Counted from the first letter of the stretch, positions 27,528 through 35,854 are shown. The stretch: 64,000 nucleotides of DNA from Streptomyces guryensis (GCF_021261325.1 NZ_JAJSBI010000035.1:1-64000), one strand, 5' to 3'. Made by a program: numbers and translations. The notes: generated by a model not told the origin, from the letters alone.

Positions 27528-28466
27528 TCACCACGCCAGACCCTCCAGATGGCCGGCGACACGGTCGCGGTCCCACGCACCGTCGGCGACGACAAGCCGA
27601 TAGCGGTAGGCGAAGGACTCGCCGGGCGGCAGCTCGAACTCCTCGAAGAAAGCCCAGGAGAACGCGACCGTGGGGATCGGTTCCGAGCGCACGAACCAGT
27701 GCGAGGCGTGGATCGCGGACTGCTCGTCGAGGTTCTCGGGTGCGTGGGCGAAGACGAGCGTGGAGTGCGCGTCGATGTCGTCGTGCTCGGTGGTGAAGGC
27801 CAGCCAGGGGCCCTGGGTGCCCATCAGTTTTCCGGCGTCCGTGCCCGCTCCGCCGTCGATGCCGGGGCCGAAGGCGGTGCCGCCGGTGAAGTCGCGGGGG
27901 CCGCGCCACTGCAGTCCGGTGTAGCCGGCCAGCTCGCGACCCTCGGTGGTGGGCGAGCCGAAGGCCAGGGGCTCGTCGCGGAGGTTGGTGAGGTGGATCG
28001 ACCAGTCCAGTGCCCAGGCGCCGGCCTCCTCGTCGACCGAGTGGACGGTGAGGCCGCGCTCCTCACGTGCCCATTCCCTGCCGCCGTTCTCCACCCACGT
28101 CAGTGCCTCGGTCAGGGCGAGCCGGTCGTCCTCGACCGTGAACTCGGGGAAGCCGTCGTGCCGCATCGAGCCGATGCGGTCGGGCAGCGGCAGATAACCC
28201 CGGCCGTGGACATAGCAGTTGCCGCCCCAGAAGTTCTGCCCGGACAGATGACTGGCCGTCATCTGCAGGCCCTTGTGCCAGCGGTGGTCGCTGGGGCGGT
28301 AGCCGGTCACGGCGTGTCCGGCGAGGGTGCGCACCGGGTGCGCGTAGGGCTTGCGCGCCTCGAAGGCATCGGGGTCGGGTCGGTAGACGTAGCGGAGGAT
28401 CTCGGTGCCGTCCGCCGCCGCGACCGCGATGTGCTCGCCGTACGCGTGGCTGACTCGGATACTCAT
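27528..28466 (-). CDS. PmoA-family (DUF6807) protein, first gene of the sugar operon
   Basis: 312 residues: RVSHAYGEHIAVAAADGTEILRYVYRPD, YAHPVRTLAGHAVTGYRPSDHRWHKGLQMTASHLSGQNFWGG, and a beta-rich remainder ending RYRLVVADGAWDRDRVAGHLEGLAW. The His-rich DHRWHKG segment is the family hallmark. PmoA-like proteins occur beside sugar ABC systems and dehydrogenases, but a reaction has not been established. No signal peptide. It begins the five-gene operon (27528-28466 to 23771-24367), with an AAGCGCTT operator about 60 bp upstream of its start. Confidence 0.82.
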   Translation of the reverse strand: MSIRVSHAYGEHIAVAAADGTEILRYVYRPDPDAFEARKPYAHPVRTLAGHAVTGYRPSDHRWHKGLQMTASHLSGQNFWGGNCYVHGRGYLPLPDRIGSMRHDGFPEFTVEDDRLALTEALTWVENGGREWAREERGLTVHSVDEEAGAWALDWSIHLTNLRDEPLAFGSPTTEGRELAGYTGLQWRGPRDFTGGTAFGPGIDGGAGTDAGKLMGTQGPWLAFTTEHDDIDAHSTLVFAHAPENLDEQSAIHASHWFVRSEPIPTVAFSWAFFEEFELPPGESFAYRYRLVVADGAWDRDRVAGHLEGLAW

Positions 28467-28523
28467 GCGCGCTCCTCGGGGGCCGGTGTGGGGGGGGGTG
28501 GTCGCCGTGCATGGCCTGGTTGC

Positions 28524-28537
28524 AGAAAGCGCTTGCG
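28524..28537. promoter_or_regulatory. LacI-like operator upstream of the sugar ABC operon
   Basis: AGAAAGCGCTTGCG contains the 8-bp palindrome AAGCGCTT (28527-28534) with an AGCGCT core. It lies about 60 bp before the PmoA-like gene, where a repressor of the sugar operon would bind. No LacI gene is adjacent, so it may answer to a distant regulator. Confidence 0.55.
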
Positions 28538-28650
28538 CCCGAAGATGACCTTAGGGGCGGGGGAATGTCAGGACAACCCCCGTGCATTGATGCGGGAATT
28601 GGTATGGACCTTCCCCCGCTGCCCCGGCTAGGCTCTGCGGCGCATGAAGC

Positions 28651-28662
28651 GAGAGCGCTCTC
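28651..28662. promoter_or_regulatory. GAGAGCGCTCTC operator before the S1 protease
   Basis: A 12-bp perfect palindrome, matching 13 of 14 bases of the TGAGAGCGCTCTCA sites at 3636 and 3802. It lies 53 bp upstream of the protease TTG, just after a TAGGCT -10-like hexamer near 28629, a position suited to repression. It suggests that the protease is co-regulated with the GH16 gene. Confidence 0.6.
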
Positions 28663-28715
28663 ACCGTTCTGCTGTTCCACCCCCACCCTGCTGGAACAAC
28701 GAAGGGGCCACTCCC

Positions 28716-29867
28716 TTGAGACGCACAACAGCCATGCGCACCGGACTGTCCGCACTCCTCCTGCTCGGCAGCTGGGCCACCGCGAGTGCCGTGCCGGCCT
28801 CCGCCGCCGACTCCCCCTCGCGCCCCACCGAACCCCCGGCCTCCGCCCCGCTCCTGTCCGCCATGCGGCACGACCTGGGACTGACGAAGAGCCAGGCCGA
28901 AGCGCGCCTGGCCGCCGAGAAGACGGCGACAGCCGTGGAACGGAAGGCGAAGCGTGCCGCCGGGTCGTCGTACGGCGGCTCCTGGTTCGACGCCACGAGC
29001 GGCAGGCTGACCGTCGCGGTCACCCGTGGCGCGAACACCGAGGCCTTGCGCGCGACGGGCGCGACCGTTCGTCTCGTGCGGCACAGCGCGCGGCAACTGG
29101 ACGCGACGAAGGCACGCATCGACGCGCTCTCCGCACCCGCCGGGATCGGCGGTTGGTACGTCGACGTCAAGACCGACCAGGTCGTCGTGAACGTCGTTGC
29201 CGCGCACCGTCGTGACAACGATGTCCAAACCTTCCTGGCACGAGCCCGCCAAGCCGGCCCGGTCACGGTGCGGGAAACCGCCGACGCGCCGCGGACCTTC
29301 GCCGCCGGCACCGTGGGCGGCGACCCGTACTACACCGGCAACGTCCGCTGCTCCATAGGTTTCTCGGTGTACGGCGGCTTCGTCACCGCCGGGCACTGCG
29401 ATCAGCACACAGGCGCGGTGTACGGCTGGGACGGCTCCTACGTCGGCGACTTCCAGGGCTCGTCGTTCCCGGACAACGACTACGCCTGGGTGAGCGTCGG
29501 CAGCGGCTGGTGGACCGTGCCGGTGGTGCTCGGCTGGGGCACCGTCTCCGACCAGCTCGTCCGCGGCTCCGCCGAAGCCCCCGTCGGCGCGTCCATCTGC
29601 CGCTCCGGCTCCACCTCGCACTGGCACTGCGGCACCGTCCTGGCCAAGAGCGAGACGGTCAACTACAGCCAGGGTGCCGTCCACGAGCTGACGAAGACGA
29701 GCGTCTGCGCCGAGCCCGGTGACTCCGGTGGCTCGTTCATCAGCGGTGACCAGGCGCAGGGCGTCACCTCCGGCGGCTGGGGCAACTGCAGCTCCGGCGG
29801 CGAGACCTGGTACCAGCCCGTCAACGAGATCCTCAACCGGTACGGGCTGACGCTGCAGACGGCCTGA
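28716..29867 (+). CDS. Secreted S1 serine protease, alpha-lytic/S. griseus protease type
   Basis: 383 residues from TTG at 28716, preceded by GAAGGGG (an ATG lies 18 bases later). A signal peptide (SALLLLGSWATASAVPASAA) is followed by a propeptide of about 170 residues of the alpha-lytic-protease type and the mature enzyme from about residue 198 (TVGGDPYYTGNVRCSIGFSV). Catalytic residues are His227 in VTAGHC, Asp255 in PDNDYAWV and Ser337 in GDSGGS, with Cys pairs as in SGPA-E. The propeptide acts as a folding foldase and is then cut off. The operator GAGAGCGCTCTC overlaps its promoter region. Confidence 0.92.
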   Translation: MRRTTAMRTGLSALLLLGSWATASAVPASAADSPSRPTEPPASAPLLSAMRHDLGLTKSQAEARLAAEKTATAVERKAKRAAGSSYGGSWFDATSGRLTVAVTRGANTEALRATGATVRLVRHSARQLDATKARIDALSAPAGIGGWYVDVKTDQVVVNVVAAHRRDNDVQTFLARARQAGPVTVRETADAPRTFAAGTVGGDPYYTGNVRCSIGFSVYGGFVTAGHCDQHTGAVYGWDGSYVGDFQGSSFPDNDYAWVSVGSGWWTVPVVLGWGTVSDQLVRGSAEAPVGASICRSGSTSHWHCGTVLAKSETVNYSQGAVHELTKTSVCAEPGDSGGSFISGDQAQGVTSGGWGNCSSGGETWYQPVNEILNRYGLTLQTA

Positions 29868-29950
29868 GCCCGCGCCGCCGTGGCCGAACGGGCTTCGCCG
29901 GGAACCAGCCGACGGAGCCCGCCCAGGCACCCTTGGACAAGGGCGAGGGT

Positions 29951-30799
29951 CTATCGGAACGCAGCGATATGGCTCTGCGCCCAATCAGCGAACGTGCGGG
30001 GCGCGCGGCCGAGGACCTGCTCGACGTCGGGGCTGATGCGCTGCTCGGCAGGTGTGGGCTCGCCGAGGATGTCGAGTGTCGTGTCGACCACGGGCTCGGG
30101 CAGGAACTGCAGCATCTGTGCGCGGGCCTCGTCACGGGTCTGCTCGATGAAGCGGACCGGTTCGCCGAGCGCATCGCCGATCGCCTCGGCCTGCTGACGG
30201 GGCGTGGTGAGGGCGGGCCCGGTCAGCTCGTAGGTCCGTCCGGCGTGGCCGTCCTCGCGCAGGGCCGCGGCGGCGACTTGGGCGATGTCGTCCGGGTCGA
30301 CGGTGGGCAGGCCGATGCCGGCGAACGGCGCGGCGATCGCCCGTCGGGCGCGCACGGACTCCGCCCAGGCGTAGGTGTTGGAGTTGAAGCCGCCGGGCCG
30401 CAGGATCGTCCAGTCAAGACCCGACTGCCGGACGGCGTCCTCGATGGCGCGTGCGACACCCCCGTGCGAGGCCGACTCCGGCCGGGTGGTGACCCCTTGG
30501 GAGGACAGCAGCACCACACGTCCGATGCCGCCGGCCTTGGCGACGTCGAGGATGTCCTGCGGGCTGAGCAGGTGCGCGCTGGGGCCGCCGTTCTGCAGGA
30601 ACAGCGCCTCGGCACCGTCGAACACGGGCCGCAGGCTCTCCGGATCGGTCAGGTCCGCCTGCCGGTGCCGCACCCCTTGAGGCAGGTCCGCGGCCGAGAC
30701 GGCCCGGGATGTCGCGGTCACCTGCGCACCGGTGGCTGCGAGGCTCTGCACGAGCGATCGGCCGACGTTGCCCGTCGCCCCCGTCACTACGATCACCAT
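29951..30799 (-). CDS. NmrA-like NAD(P)-binding quinone-reductase-type protein
   Basis: 282 residues, Rossmann fold start MVIVVTGATGNVGRSLVQSLAATGAQVTATSR, then DGAEALFLQNGGPSAHLLSPQDILDVAKAGGIGRVVLLSSQGV, WTILRPGGFNSNTYAWAESVRA and YELTGPALTTPRQQAEAIG. This is the NmrA/QorB subgroup of atypical SDRs, which bind NADP(H). ATG at 30799 with AAGGGAG upstream. It is divergent from an HxlR regulator, the same arrangement as the E. coli ytfG/ytfH (qorB/qorR) pair, so a redox or quinone-responsive role is likely (inference). Confidence 0.88.
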   Translation of the reverse strand: MVIVVTGATGNVGRSLVQSLAATGAQVTATSRAVSAADLPQGVRHRQADLTDPESLRPVFDGAEALFLQNGGPSAHLLSPQDILDVAKAGGIGRVVLLSSQGVTTRPESASHGGVARAIEDAVRQSGLDWTILRPGGFNSNTYAWAESVRARRAIAAPFAGIGLPTVDPDDIAQVAAAALREDGHAGRTYELTGPALTTPRQQAEAIGDALGEPVRFIEQTRDEARAQMLQFLPEPVVDTTLDILGEPTPAEQRISPDVEQVLGRAPRTFADWAQSHIAAFR

Positions 30800-30898
30800 G
30801 AACTCCCTTGTGTGTTGCGTGTGTTGTCGATGCCCGAGCGGGCGAGAGTGCCGCGGAGTACCGCTTTCCGGGCGCCTACGGGACGCTAACACCGCCGG

Positions 30899-30913
30899 TA
30901 TAGTAGGTACCTA
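30899..30913. promoter_or_regulatory. Promoter and HxlR-type operator in the NmrA/HxlR divergent region
   Basis: TATAGT (30899-30904) is a good -10 hexamer toward the HxlR gene and overlaps the perfect palindrome TAGGTACCTA (30904-30913). The GTAC-centred site is typical of HxlR operators, and its location over the -10 fits autorepression. Confidence 0.6.
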
Positions 30914-30943
30914 GGGGAAAGTGGCTATCCCGGAGGGATGCGC

Positions 30944-31333
30944 ATGGCGGTCAAGGACATGCGGGCGGCAACTGCCGGGACCGATCCGGAAGTTGCCTGC
31001 CCGATCGGACCGGTGGTGGACATCGTGTTCAGCCGGTGGACCACGCCGATCCTGTGGAGCCTGCACGCGCACGGCCGGCAGCGCTTCGTCGAGCTGGAGC
31101 GGCGCATCGCGAGGATCACGCCGAAGGTGCTGACCCAGCGACTGAGGCAGTTGGAACGCGACGGCCTCGTCGTGCGCACGTATCACGCGGAGGTCCCGCC
31201 CCGGGTCGAGTACGAGATCAGTGAACTCGGCCGCAGCCTGGCCCCGCTCTTCGCGCATCTCGCCGAGTGGTCCGCCGGCAACCTCGAAAAGGTCGAGCGG
31301 TCCCGGCACGAGTACGACGCCGATTCGGCCTGA
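30944..31333 (+). CDS. HxlR-family transcriptional regulator
   Basis: 129 residues. HxlR winged helix: CPIGPVVDIVFSRWTTPILWSLHAHGRQRFVELERRIARITPKVLTQRLRQLERDGLVVRTYHAEVPPRVEYEISELGRSLAPLF. The Cys at the start of this block (ACPIG) is the residue often used for redox or electrophile sensing in the family. The ATG at 30944 is chosen over the one at 30938 because GGAGG (30932-30936) gives 7-base spacing. Likely represses itself and the divergent NmrA-like gene through TAGGTACCTA. Confidence 0.9.
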   Translation: MAVKDMRAATAGTDPEVACPIGPVVDIVFSRWTTPILWSLHAHGRQRFVELERRIARITPKVLTQRLRQLERDGLVVRTYHAEVPPRVEYEISELGRSLAPLFAHLAEWSAGNLEKVERSRHEYDADSA

Positions 31334-31357
31334 GGACGCAGGCGTCCCCAGCTTCCG

Positions 31358-31798
31358 TCAGCGCTCTCGCGATGAGCGCGGAGCCCGCTTGCCCGGTACG
31401 GCGACAGCGCCGGAGGCGGCGGACCTGAGGAGGCGGCGGAACGTGGGGCATTCCATGTGACTCGGCGCCGGGCAGGCGGCGGCGTGTCGCAGGGAGTCGC
31501 GCAGCACGCCGAGTTCGCGGATCGTGCGGTCCAGCTCCTCCGCCCTGCCCGCGAGCACCTGCCGGTCGATACGCGGCTGCCCGTCCGGCGCGAACATGCG
31601 CGCGATCTCGTCGAGCGAGAACCCGGCGGTGCGCCCCATCGCGATCAGCGCGAGACGCTCCAGTACGGCGGGGTCGTACTGACGGCGCAGCCCCCGCCGG
31701 CCGCTCGCGGCGATCAGACCCTTTTCCTCGTAGAACCGCAGGGTCGAGGCGGGTACCCCGGCGCGCTGCACCACCTCGGCGATGTCCAGGTCTGTCAT
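31358..31798 (-). CDS. MerR-family transcriptional regulator
   Basis: 146 residues. MerR HTH at the N-terminus: LDIAEVVQRAGVPASTLRFYEEKGLIAASGRRGLRRQYDPAVLERLALIAMGRTAGFSLDEIARMF, followed by a dimer helix (QVLAGRAEELDRTIRELGVLRDSLRHAAACPAPSHMECPTFRRLL). The C-terminal Cys residues are spaced C-x6-C and do not form the C-x2-C-x-C-x5-C iron-sulphur motif of SoxR, although the promoter carries a SoxR-like box. Divergent from a methyltransferase gene, its probable target. Confidence 0.9.
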   Translation of the reverse strand: MTDLDIAEVVQRAGVPASTLRFYEEKGLIAASGRRGLRRQYDPAVLERLALIAMGRTAGFSLDEIARMFAPDGQPRIDRQVLAGRAEELDRTIRELGVLRDSLRHAAACPAPSHMECPTFRRLLRSAASGAVAVPGKRAPRSSRER

Positions 31799-31808
31799 CC
31801 TCTTTACC

Positions 31809-31822
31809 TCAAGTCGACTTGA
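31809..31822. promoter_or_regulatory. MerR operator TCAAGTCGACTTGA (SoxR-box-like)
   Basis: A perfect 14-bp palindrome 10 bp before the MerR start, in the divergent region with the methyltransferase. With flanks, CCTCAAGTCGACTTGAAGT matches the SoxR box CCTCAAGTTAACTTGAGG at most positions. A MerR dimer should bind here and remodel a long-spacer promoter. Confidence 0.75.
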
Positions 31823-31873
31823 AGTGGCACGGTGTCATCTCGAACCGGACGAGCGCAAGCGCAGGAGGCGATC

Positions 31874-32737
31874 ATGGACGTCGCGCGGGGAAGCGATGAC
31901 GATCAGGCGGCCCGTTGGAAGGGGCCCGGCGGCAACGCCTGGGTCGAGTTGCAGACGGTGATGGACGAGATGTTCAAGCCCTTGGAAGAACTGCTCGTCG
32001 ATGCCGTGACCGGCGCAGACGCGGGCCGTGTGCTCGATGTCGGCTGCGGCACCGGCGGCGTCACGCTGGCCGTCGCGCGGCGGCTCGGTCCGGCGGGCCG
32101 CTGTGTCGGCGTCGACATCTCCGAACCGGTGATCGCCGCCGCCCGGTCGCGCGCCGAACGGGACGGCACACCGGCGTCCTTCGTCCTCGGCGACGCACAG
32201 GACCACGCGTTCGAGCACGCCGCCTTCGACGCCGTCATCTCGCGCTTCGGGGTCATGTTCTTCAGCGACTCCGTGCGGGCGTTCGCGAACCTCCGGCGTG
32301 CCGCGAGGGACGAGGCCCTGCTGCGATTCGTCGCCTGGCGCGGCCCTGCGGAGAACCCGTTCATGACGACGGCCGAACGCGCCGCGGCACCGCTGCTGCC
32401 CGGCCTGCCCGTCCGCCGCCCGGACGAGCCCGGGCAGTTCGCCTTCGCGGACCCGGACCGGATCCACCGCGTCCTGGCGGAGAGCGGCTGGGCCGGGATC
32501 GACATCCGGCCGCTCGACGTGGCCTGTGCCCTGCCCGAGAGCGAGTTGGTCCACTACCTCACCCGGCTGGGTCCGGTCGGTCTGGCCCTCGGCGGGGTCG
32601 ACGAGCAGACCCGCGCACGTGTCATCGACACGGTCCGCGCCGCGTTCGATCCCTTTGTGCAGGGTACGGAGGTCCGCTTCACCGCCGCCTGCTGGCTGGT
32701 CGACGCCCACGCGCCGGCCGTCTCGGCCGCCGGCTGA
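31874..32737 (+). CDS. Class I SAM-dependent methyltransferase
   Basis: 287 residues from ATG 31874 with AGGAGG upstream. Motif I RVLDVGCGTGGVTLAVARRLGPAGRCVGVDISEPVIAAARSRAERDG, then FVLGDAQDHAFEHAAFDAVISRFGVMFFSDSVRAFANLRRAARDEALLRFVAWRG. It is of the UbiE/Methyltransf_11-25 type with a C-terminal extension of about 120 residues. Divergent from the MerR regulator through one palindromic operator, so it may be a stress-induced small-molecule methyltransferase (inference). Confidence 0.88.
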   Translation: MDVARGSDDDQAARWKGPGGNAWVELQTVMDEMFKPLEELLVDAVTGADAGRVLDVGCGTGGVTLAVARRLGPAGRCVGVDISEPVIAAARSRAERDGTPASFVLGDAQDHAFEHAAFDAVISRFGVMFFSDSVRAFANLRRAARDEALLRFVAWRGPAENPFMTTAERAAAPLLPGLPVRRPDEPGQFAFADPDRIHRVLAESGWAGIDIRPLDVACALPESELVHYLTRLGPVGLALGGVDEQTRARVIDTVRAAFDPFVQGTEVRFTAACWLVDAHAPAVSAAG

Positions 32738-32775
32738 ACCCGGGAGGAAGTTGTAGTCGGCGGGCAGGGGACGGC

Positions 32776-32790
32776 CGCGAAACTTTCGCG
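32776..32790. promoter_or_regulatory. Palindrome CGCGAAACTTTCGCG upstream of the ThuA/Gfo pair
   Basis: A 15-bp perfect inverted repeat around a central C, about 70 bp before the ThuA-like start and upstream of a possible -10 (TAGTGA near 32829). The GAAA-x-TTTC form is seen in LacI and IclR operators. The binding protein is unknown. Confidence 0.55.
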
Positions 32791-32861
32791 CATCCGGCAG
32801 CCCGTTGCCGGGCGCGGGTGACTGGCGCATAGTGAGGGCTCCGTACGGGTGAAGGAACGCG

Positions 32862-33572
32862 ATGCAGCCGAAGAAAGCCCTGGTGGTCCGAGGCGGATGG
32901 GAGGGGCACCGGCCGGTCCAGGCCACGGAGTTGTTCCTGCCCTTCCTCGAAAGCAGCGGTTTCACGGTCCGGGTCGAGGAGTCGACCGAGCTCTACGCCG
33001 ATGCTGCCGAGCTGGCGCGCACCGACCTGGTGGTGCAGTGCGTCTCGATGTCGGAGATCAGCGCCGAGCAGGTGGCGGGACTGAGCGCGGCGGTCGCGGC
33101 CGGCACCGGGTTCACCGGCTGGCACGGCGGTATCGCCGACTCGTTCCGTGCCTCCTCCGACTATCTCCAGCTGGTGGGAGGCCAGTTCGCCTGCCACCCG
33201 GGCAAGGAGCCGTGCGAGCGCCGGGGCGAGGCGGAGGACAACTTCCTGCCGCACACCATCGACATCACCGAGCTCGGCCGCAAGCACCCCGTCACCGAGG
33301 GGCTCGACGACTTCGAGCTGTGCACCGAGCAGTACTGGGTGCTCCACGACGACCTGATCGACGTCCTGGCCACCACCACGCACCCCGCCCGCGCCTGGCA
33401 GCCCTGGCAGCGGCCCGTCACCTCACCGGCGATCTGGACCCGGCGGTGGGGCGCCGGGCGGATCGTGGTGACGACACCGGGGCACAGCCTGGACGTGCTG
33501 GAGAACCCGAACGTCCGCACGGTCATCGAGAGGGGCATGCTGTGGGCGACGCGCACCGCATCGGCGTCGTAG
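32862..33572 (+). CDS. ThuA-like (trehalose utilisation) domain protein
   Basis: 236 residues: KALVVRGGWEGHRPVQATELFLPFLESSGFTVRVEESTELY, TDLVVQCVSMSEISAEQVAGLSAAVAAGTGFTGWHGGIADSFRASSDYLQLVGGQFACHPG, and GRIVVTTPGHSLDVLENPNVRTVIERGMLWAT, the class I glutamine-amidotransferase-like ThuA fold. ThuA is linked to 3-keto-sugar metabolism in rhizobia; a catalytic role is not certain. ATG at 32862. It overlaps the Gfo/Idh gene by 31 bp; the pair is a common sugar oxidation unit. Confidence 0.88.
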   Translation: MQPKKALVVRGGWEGHRPVQATELFLPFLESSGFTVRVEESTELYADAAELARTDLVVQCVSMSEISAEQVAGLSAAVAAGTGFTGWHGGIADSFRASSDYLQLVGGQFACHPGKEPCERRGEAEDNFLPHTIDITELGRKHPVTEGLDDFELCTEQYWVLHDDLIDVLATTTHPARAWQPWQRPVTSPAIWTRRWGAGRIVVTTPGHSLDVLENPNVRTVIERGMLWATRTASAS

Positions 33573-34669
33573 GTCTCGGCGTCATCTCCCGCGCGTATCT
33601 GGACACGCTCCTCGGCCATCCCGCCGTACGCGTCACCGCGGTCGCCGACCTCGACGCCACGCGGTCTGCCGCGGTCGCCGCCGAGCTGCCCGGCACGCGG
33701 GCGCTGACCGTCGAGGAGTTGCTGAGCAGCCCGGACGTGGACACGGTGCTGAACCTGACCGTTCCCGCCGCGCACGCCGAGATCGCCCTGGGCGCCATCG
33801 GCCACGGGAAGAACGTCTACGGGGAGAAACCCCTGGCCGCCACCCTCGTCGACGCCCAGGCTGTCATGGACGCCGCCGGGAAGGCGGGCGTCGGCGTGGG
33901 ATGCGCGCCGGACACCGTCCTGGGCACCGGAGTCCAGACGGCACGGGCGGCCGTGGAGGCGGGGAGTATCGGACGCCCCCAGTTCGCCTCGGCCGTCATG
34001 GTCACGCCGGGGCACGAGCGCTGGCATCCCCACCCCGACTTCTACTACACCGCCGGGGGCGGCCCGCTGCTCGACATGGGGCCGTACTATCTCGCGTCCC
34101 TGGTTCATCTGCTGGGTCCGGTGCGTGCCGTGACCGGGGCGGCCGGCCGGCTGCGCAGCGAGCGCGTGATCGGTTCCGGCCCGCGCGCGGGCGAGCGGAT
34201 TCCGGTCGAGGTGGACAGTCATGTCTCCGGTGTGCTCGAGCACGTGGACGGCGCTCTGACCACGGTCACCACGAGCTTCGACGGTGTGGCCACCACGGCC
34301 GCCCCCATCGAGGTCCACGGCGAGAGCGGCACGCTCACGGTGCCGGATCCGAACCACTTCGACGGCGAGGTGCGGCTCTTCGAACTCGGCGGCACCCAGT
34401 GGCGCACGCTCCCGCCGTCGGCGGGTTACGTCGACGGCGCCCGCGGCCTCGGTCTGCTCGACTTCATCACCGCCGACGGGCGCCGGGCGCCCCGCGCGAG
34501 CGGCGAGCTCGCCCTGCACGTGCTGGAGACGATGACCGCGCTCCTCCGCTCGTCGGCAGAGGGACGCCGCATCGAGCTGACGACCTCGGCAGTGCCACCG
34601 GACCTGGTTCCGCTCACTGCCGTCGAGGCGTGGAGAGCACCGGCCGCCGGTCGAACCGCCGCACGGTGA
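33542..34669 (+). CDS. Gfo/Idh/MocA-family oxidoreductase
   Basis: 375 residues from GTG 33542, inside the 3' end of the ThuA gene and behind GAGAGGGG. N-terminal NAD(P) Rossmann domain: HRIGVVGLGVISRAYLDTLLGHPAVRVTAVADLDATRSAAVAAELPG, then TVLNLTVPAAHAEIALGAIGHGKNVYGEKPLAATLVDAQ (EKP motif). The C-terminal sheet domain includes GGGPLLDMGPYYLASLVHLLGPV with the catalytic-region D-x-G-x-Y. Such enzymes oxidise or reduce sugar hydroxyls. Translational overlap with ThuA supports joint action on a keto-sugar. Confidence 0.9.
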   Translation: MGDAHRIGVVGLGVISRAYLDTLLGHPAVRVTAVADLDATRSAAVAAELPGTRALTVEELLSSPDVDTVLNLTVPAAHAEIALGAIGHGKNVYGEKPLAATLVDAQAVMDAAGKAGVGVGCAPDTVLGTGVQTARAAVEAGSIGRPQFASAVMVTPGHERWHPHPDFYYTAGGGPLLDMGPYYLASLVHLLGPVRAVTGAAGRLRSERVIGSGPRAGERIPVEVDSHVSGVLEHVDGALTTVTTSFDGVATTAAPIEVHGESGTLTVPDPNHFDGEVRLFELGGTQWRTLPPSAGYVDGARGLGLLDFITADGRRAPRASGELALHVLETMTALLRSSAEGRRIELTTSAVPPDLVPLTAVEAWRAPAAGRTAAR

Positions 34670-34693
34670 AACCGGCAGCGGGCCACACACTCG

Positions 34694-35854
34694 TCACGCA
34701 GCTTCGGAAGCGAGGTCCCTGCCGCCCGGTTCGGCCTCGACGGCGGGCTCGCTGAGGGCCGGTTTACGGATCAGGAGCAGCGCCGCGTCGTCGTGGAGAC
34801 GGCCGCCGACATGTGCCAGCAGTTCGTCATGGAGCGCGCCGAGGGTGCGGGCCGGGTCGTCAGACACATGGCGTGCCAGGCCCTCGTCGAGCGGATAGAA
34901 GGCGCGGCCGCGGTCGCGGGCCTCGGTGACGCCGTCGGTGTAGAGCAGCAGCTGGTCGCTGTCGGCGAAGGGCAGCACCTGGAGGCCGGGGGTGTGATCG
35001 GTCAGCGCGCGCAGCCCGAGGGGCGGGGCCGGATGCGTGGACTCCACCGCCGTGACGCTGCCGTCCCCGCGCACCAGCAGCGGTGGCGCGTGTCCGCAGT
35101 TCACCACCTCCAGCTGACCGGCCCTCGGGTATCCGGCGACCACGGCGGTGACGAAGTCGTCGCTGCCGAGATTGCGCGCGAGGCTGCGCTCGATCCGGTC
35201 GACGACGGCGAGGAGATCGGGCTCGTCGTAGGCGGCCTCGCGGAAGATTCCGAGCACCAGCGCCGCGGTTCCCACGGCCGGCAGCCCCTTGCCGCGCACA
35301 TCGCCGACGATCAGCCGTACCCCGTACGGGGTGGGAATCAGCGCATAGAGATCGCCGCCGATACGGGCCTCGGCCGCCGCGGCGCTGTAGCGGACGGCCA
35401 CCTGGAACGGGCCGACGGTCGCCGGGACGGGCGTGAGCAGCGCGTGCTGCGCGGTCTCCGCGACGGAGCGGACGGCGGCGAGCACCCGTTCGCGGCGTCC
35501 CCGCAGAGCGCTGGCCAGGCTGCTGGCGAGGGTGACGGCGGCCAGAGCGGACAGTACGGCCACCAGCTCGCTGCCCGGTACGTCGTTGCGGGTGCCGAGC
35601 GTGGCGCCCAGCGCCGCGGCGAGGAGGCCGACGCAGAGGACTCCGCGCGGGCCGTTGGTGGTGGCGGCCAGGGCGGGCCCGGCCGCGAGCATCGGCAGCC
35701 AGGTGATCCCCGCTCCGCCGGCCAGGTCGGCCAGCACGATCACGGAGACGATCAGTACGGGCAGAACGCATGCTCCGGCGGCCAGCTGCGCGACGGCGCG
35801 CCTGAGCGACCGAATCGGCCAGTGGCCGCCGCCATGGTCTCGGTCCTGACTCAT
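34694..35854 (-). CDS. Membrane-bound SpoIIE/PP2C protein phosphatase
   Basis: 386 residues from ATG 35854 (an upstream GTG at 35905 is in frame but lacks a ribosome site). Four or so N-terminal transmembrane helices (AQLAAGACVLPVLIVSVIVLADLAGG, GVLCVGLLAAALGATLG, LVAVLSALAAVTLASSLASAL) precede the SpoIIE domain: VAVRYSAAAAEARIGGDLYALIPTPYGVRLIVGDVRGKGLPAV, VNCGHAPPLLVRG, LLLYTDGVTEARDRG and HDDAALLLIRK, with the metal-binding Asp residues intact. No sensory PAS or GAF domain. Target unknown; probably an anti-anti-sigma factor. Confidence 0.9.
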   Translation of the reverse strand: MSQDRDHGGGHWPIRSLRRAVAQLAAGACVLPVLIVSVIVLADLAGGAGITWLPMLAAGPALAATTNGPRGVLCVGLLAAALGATLGTRNDVPGSELVAVLSALAAVTLASSLASALRGRRERVLAAVRSVAETAQHALLTPVPATVGPFQVAVRYSAAAAEARIGGDLYALIPTPYGVRLIVGDVRGKGLPAVGTAALVLGIFREAAYDEPDLLAVVDRIERSLARNLGSDDFVTAVVAGYPRAGQLEVVNCGHAPPLLVRGDGSVTAVESTHPAPPLGLRALTDHTPGLQVLPFADSDQLLLYTDGVTEARDRGRAFYPLDEGLARHVSDDPARTLGALHDELLAHVGGRLHDDAALLLIRKPALSEPAVEAEPGGRDLASEAA

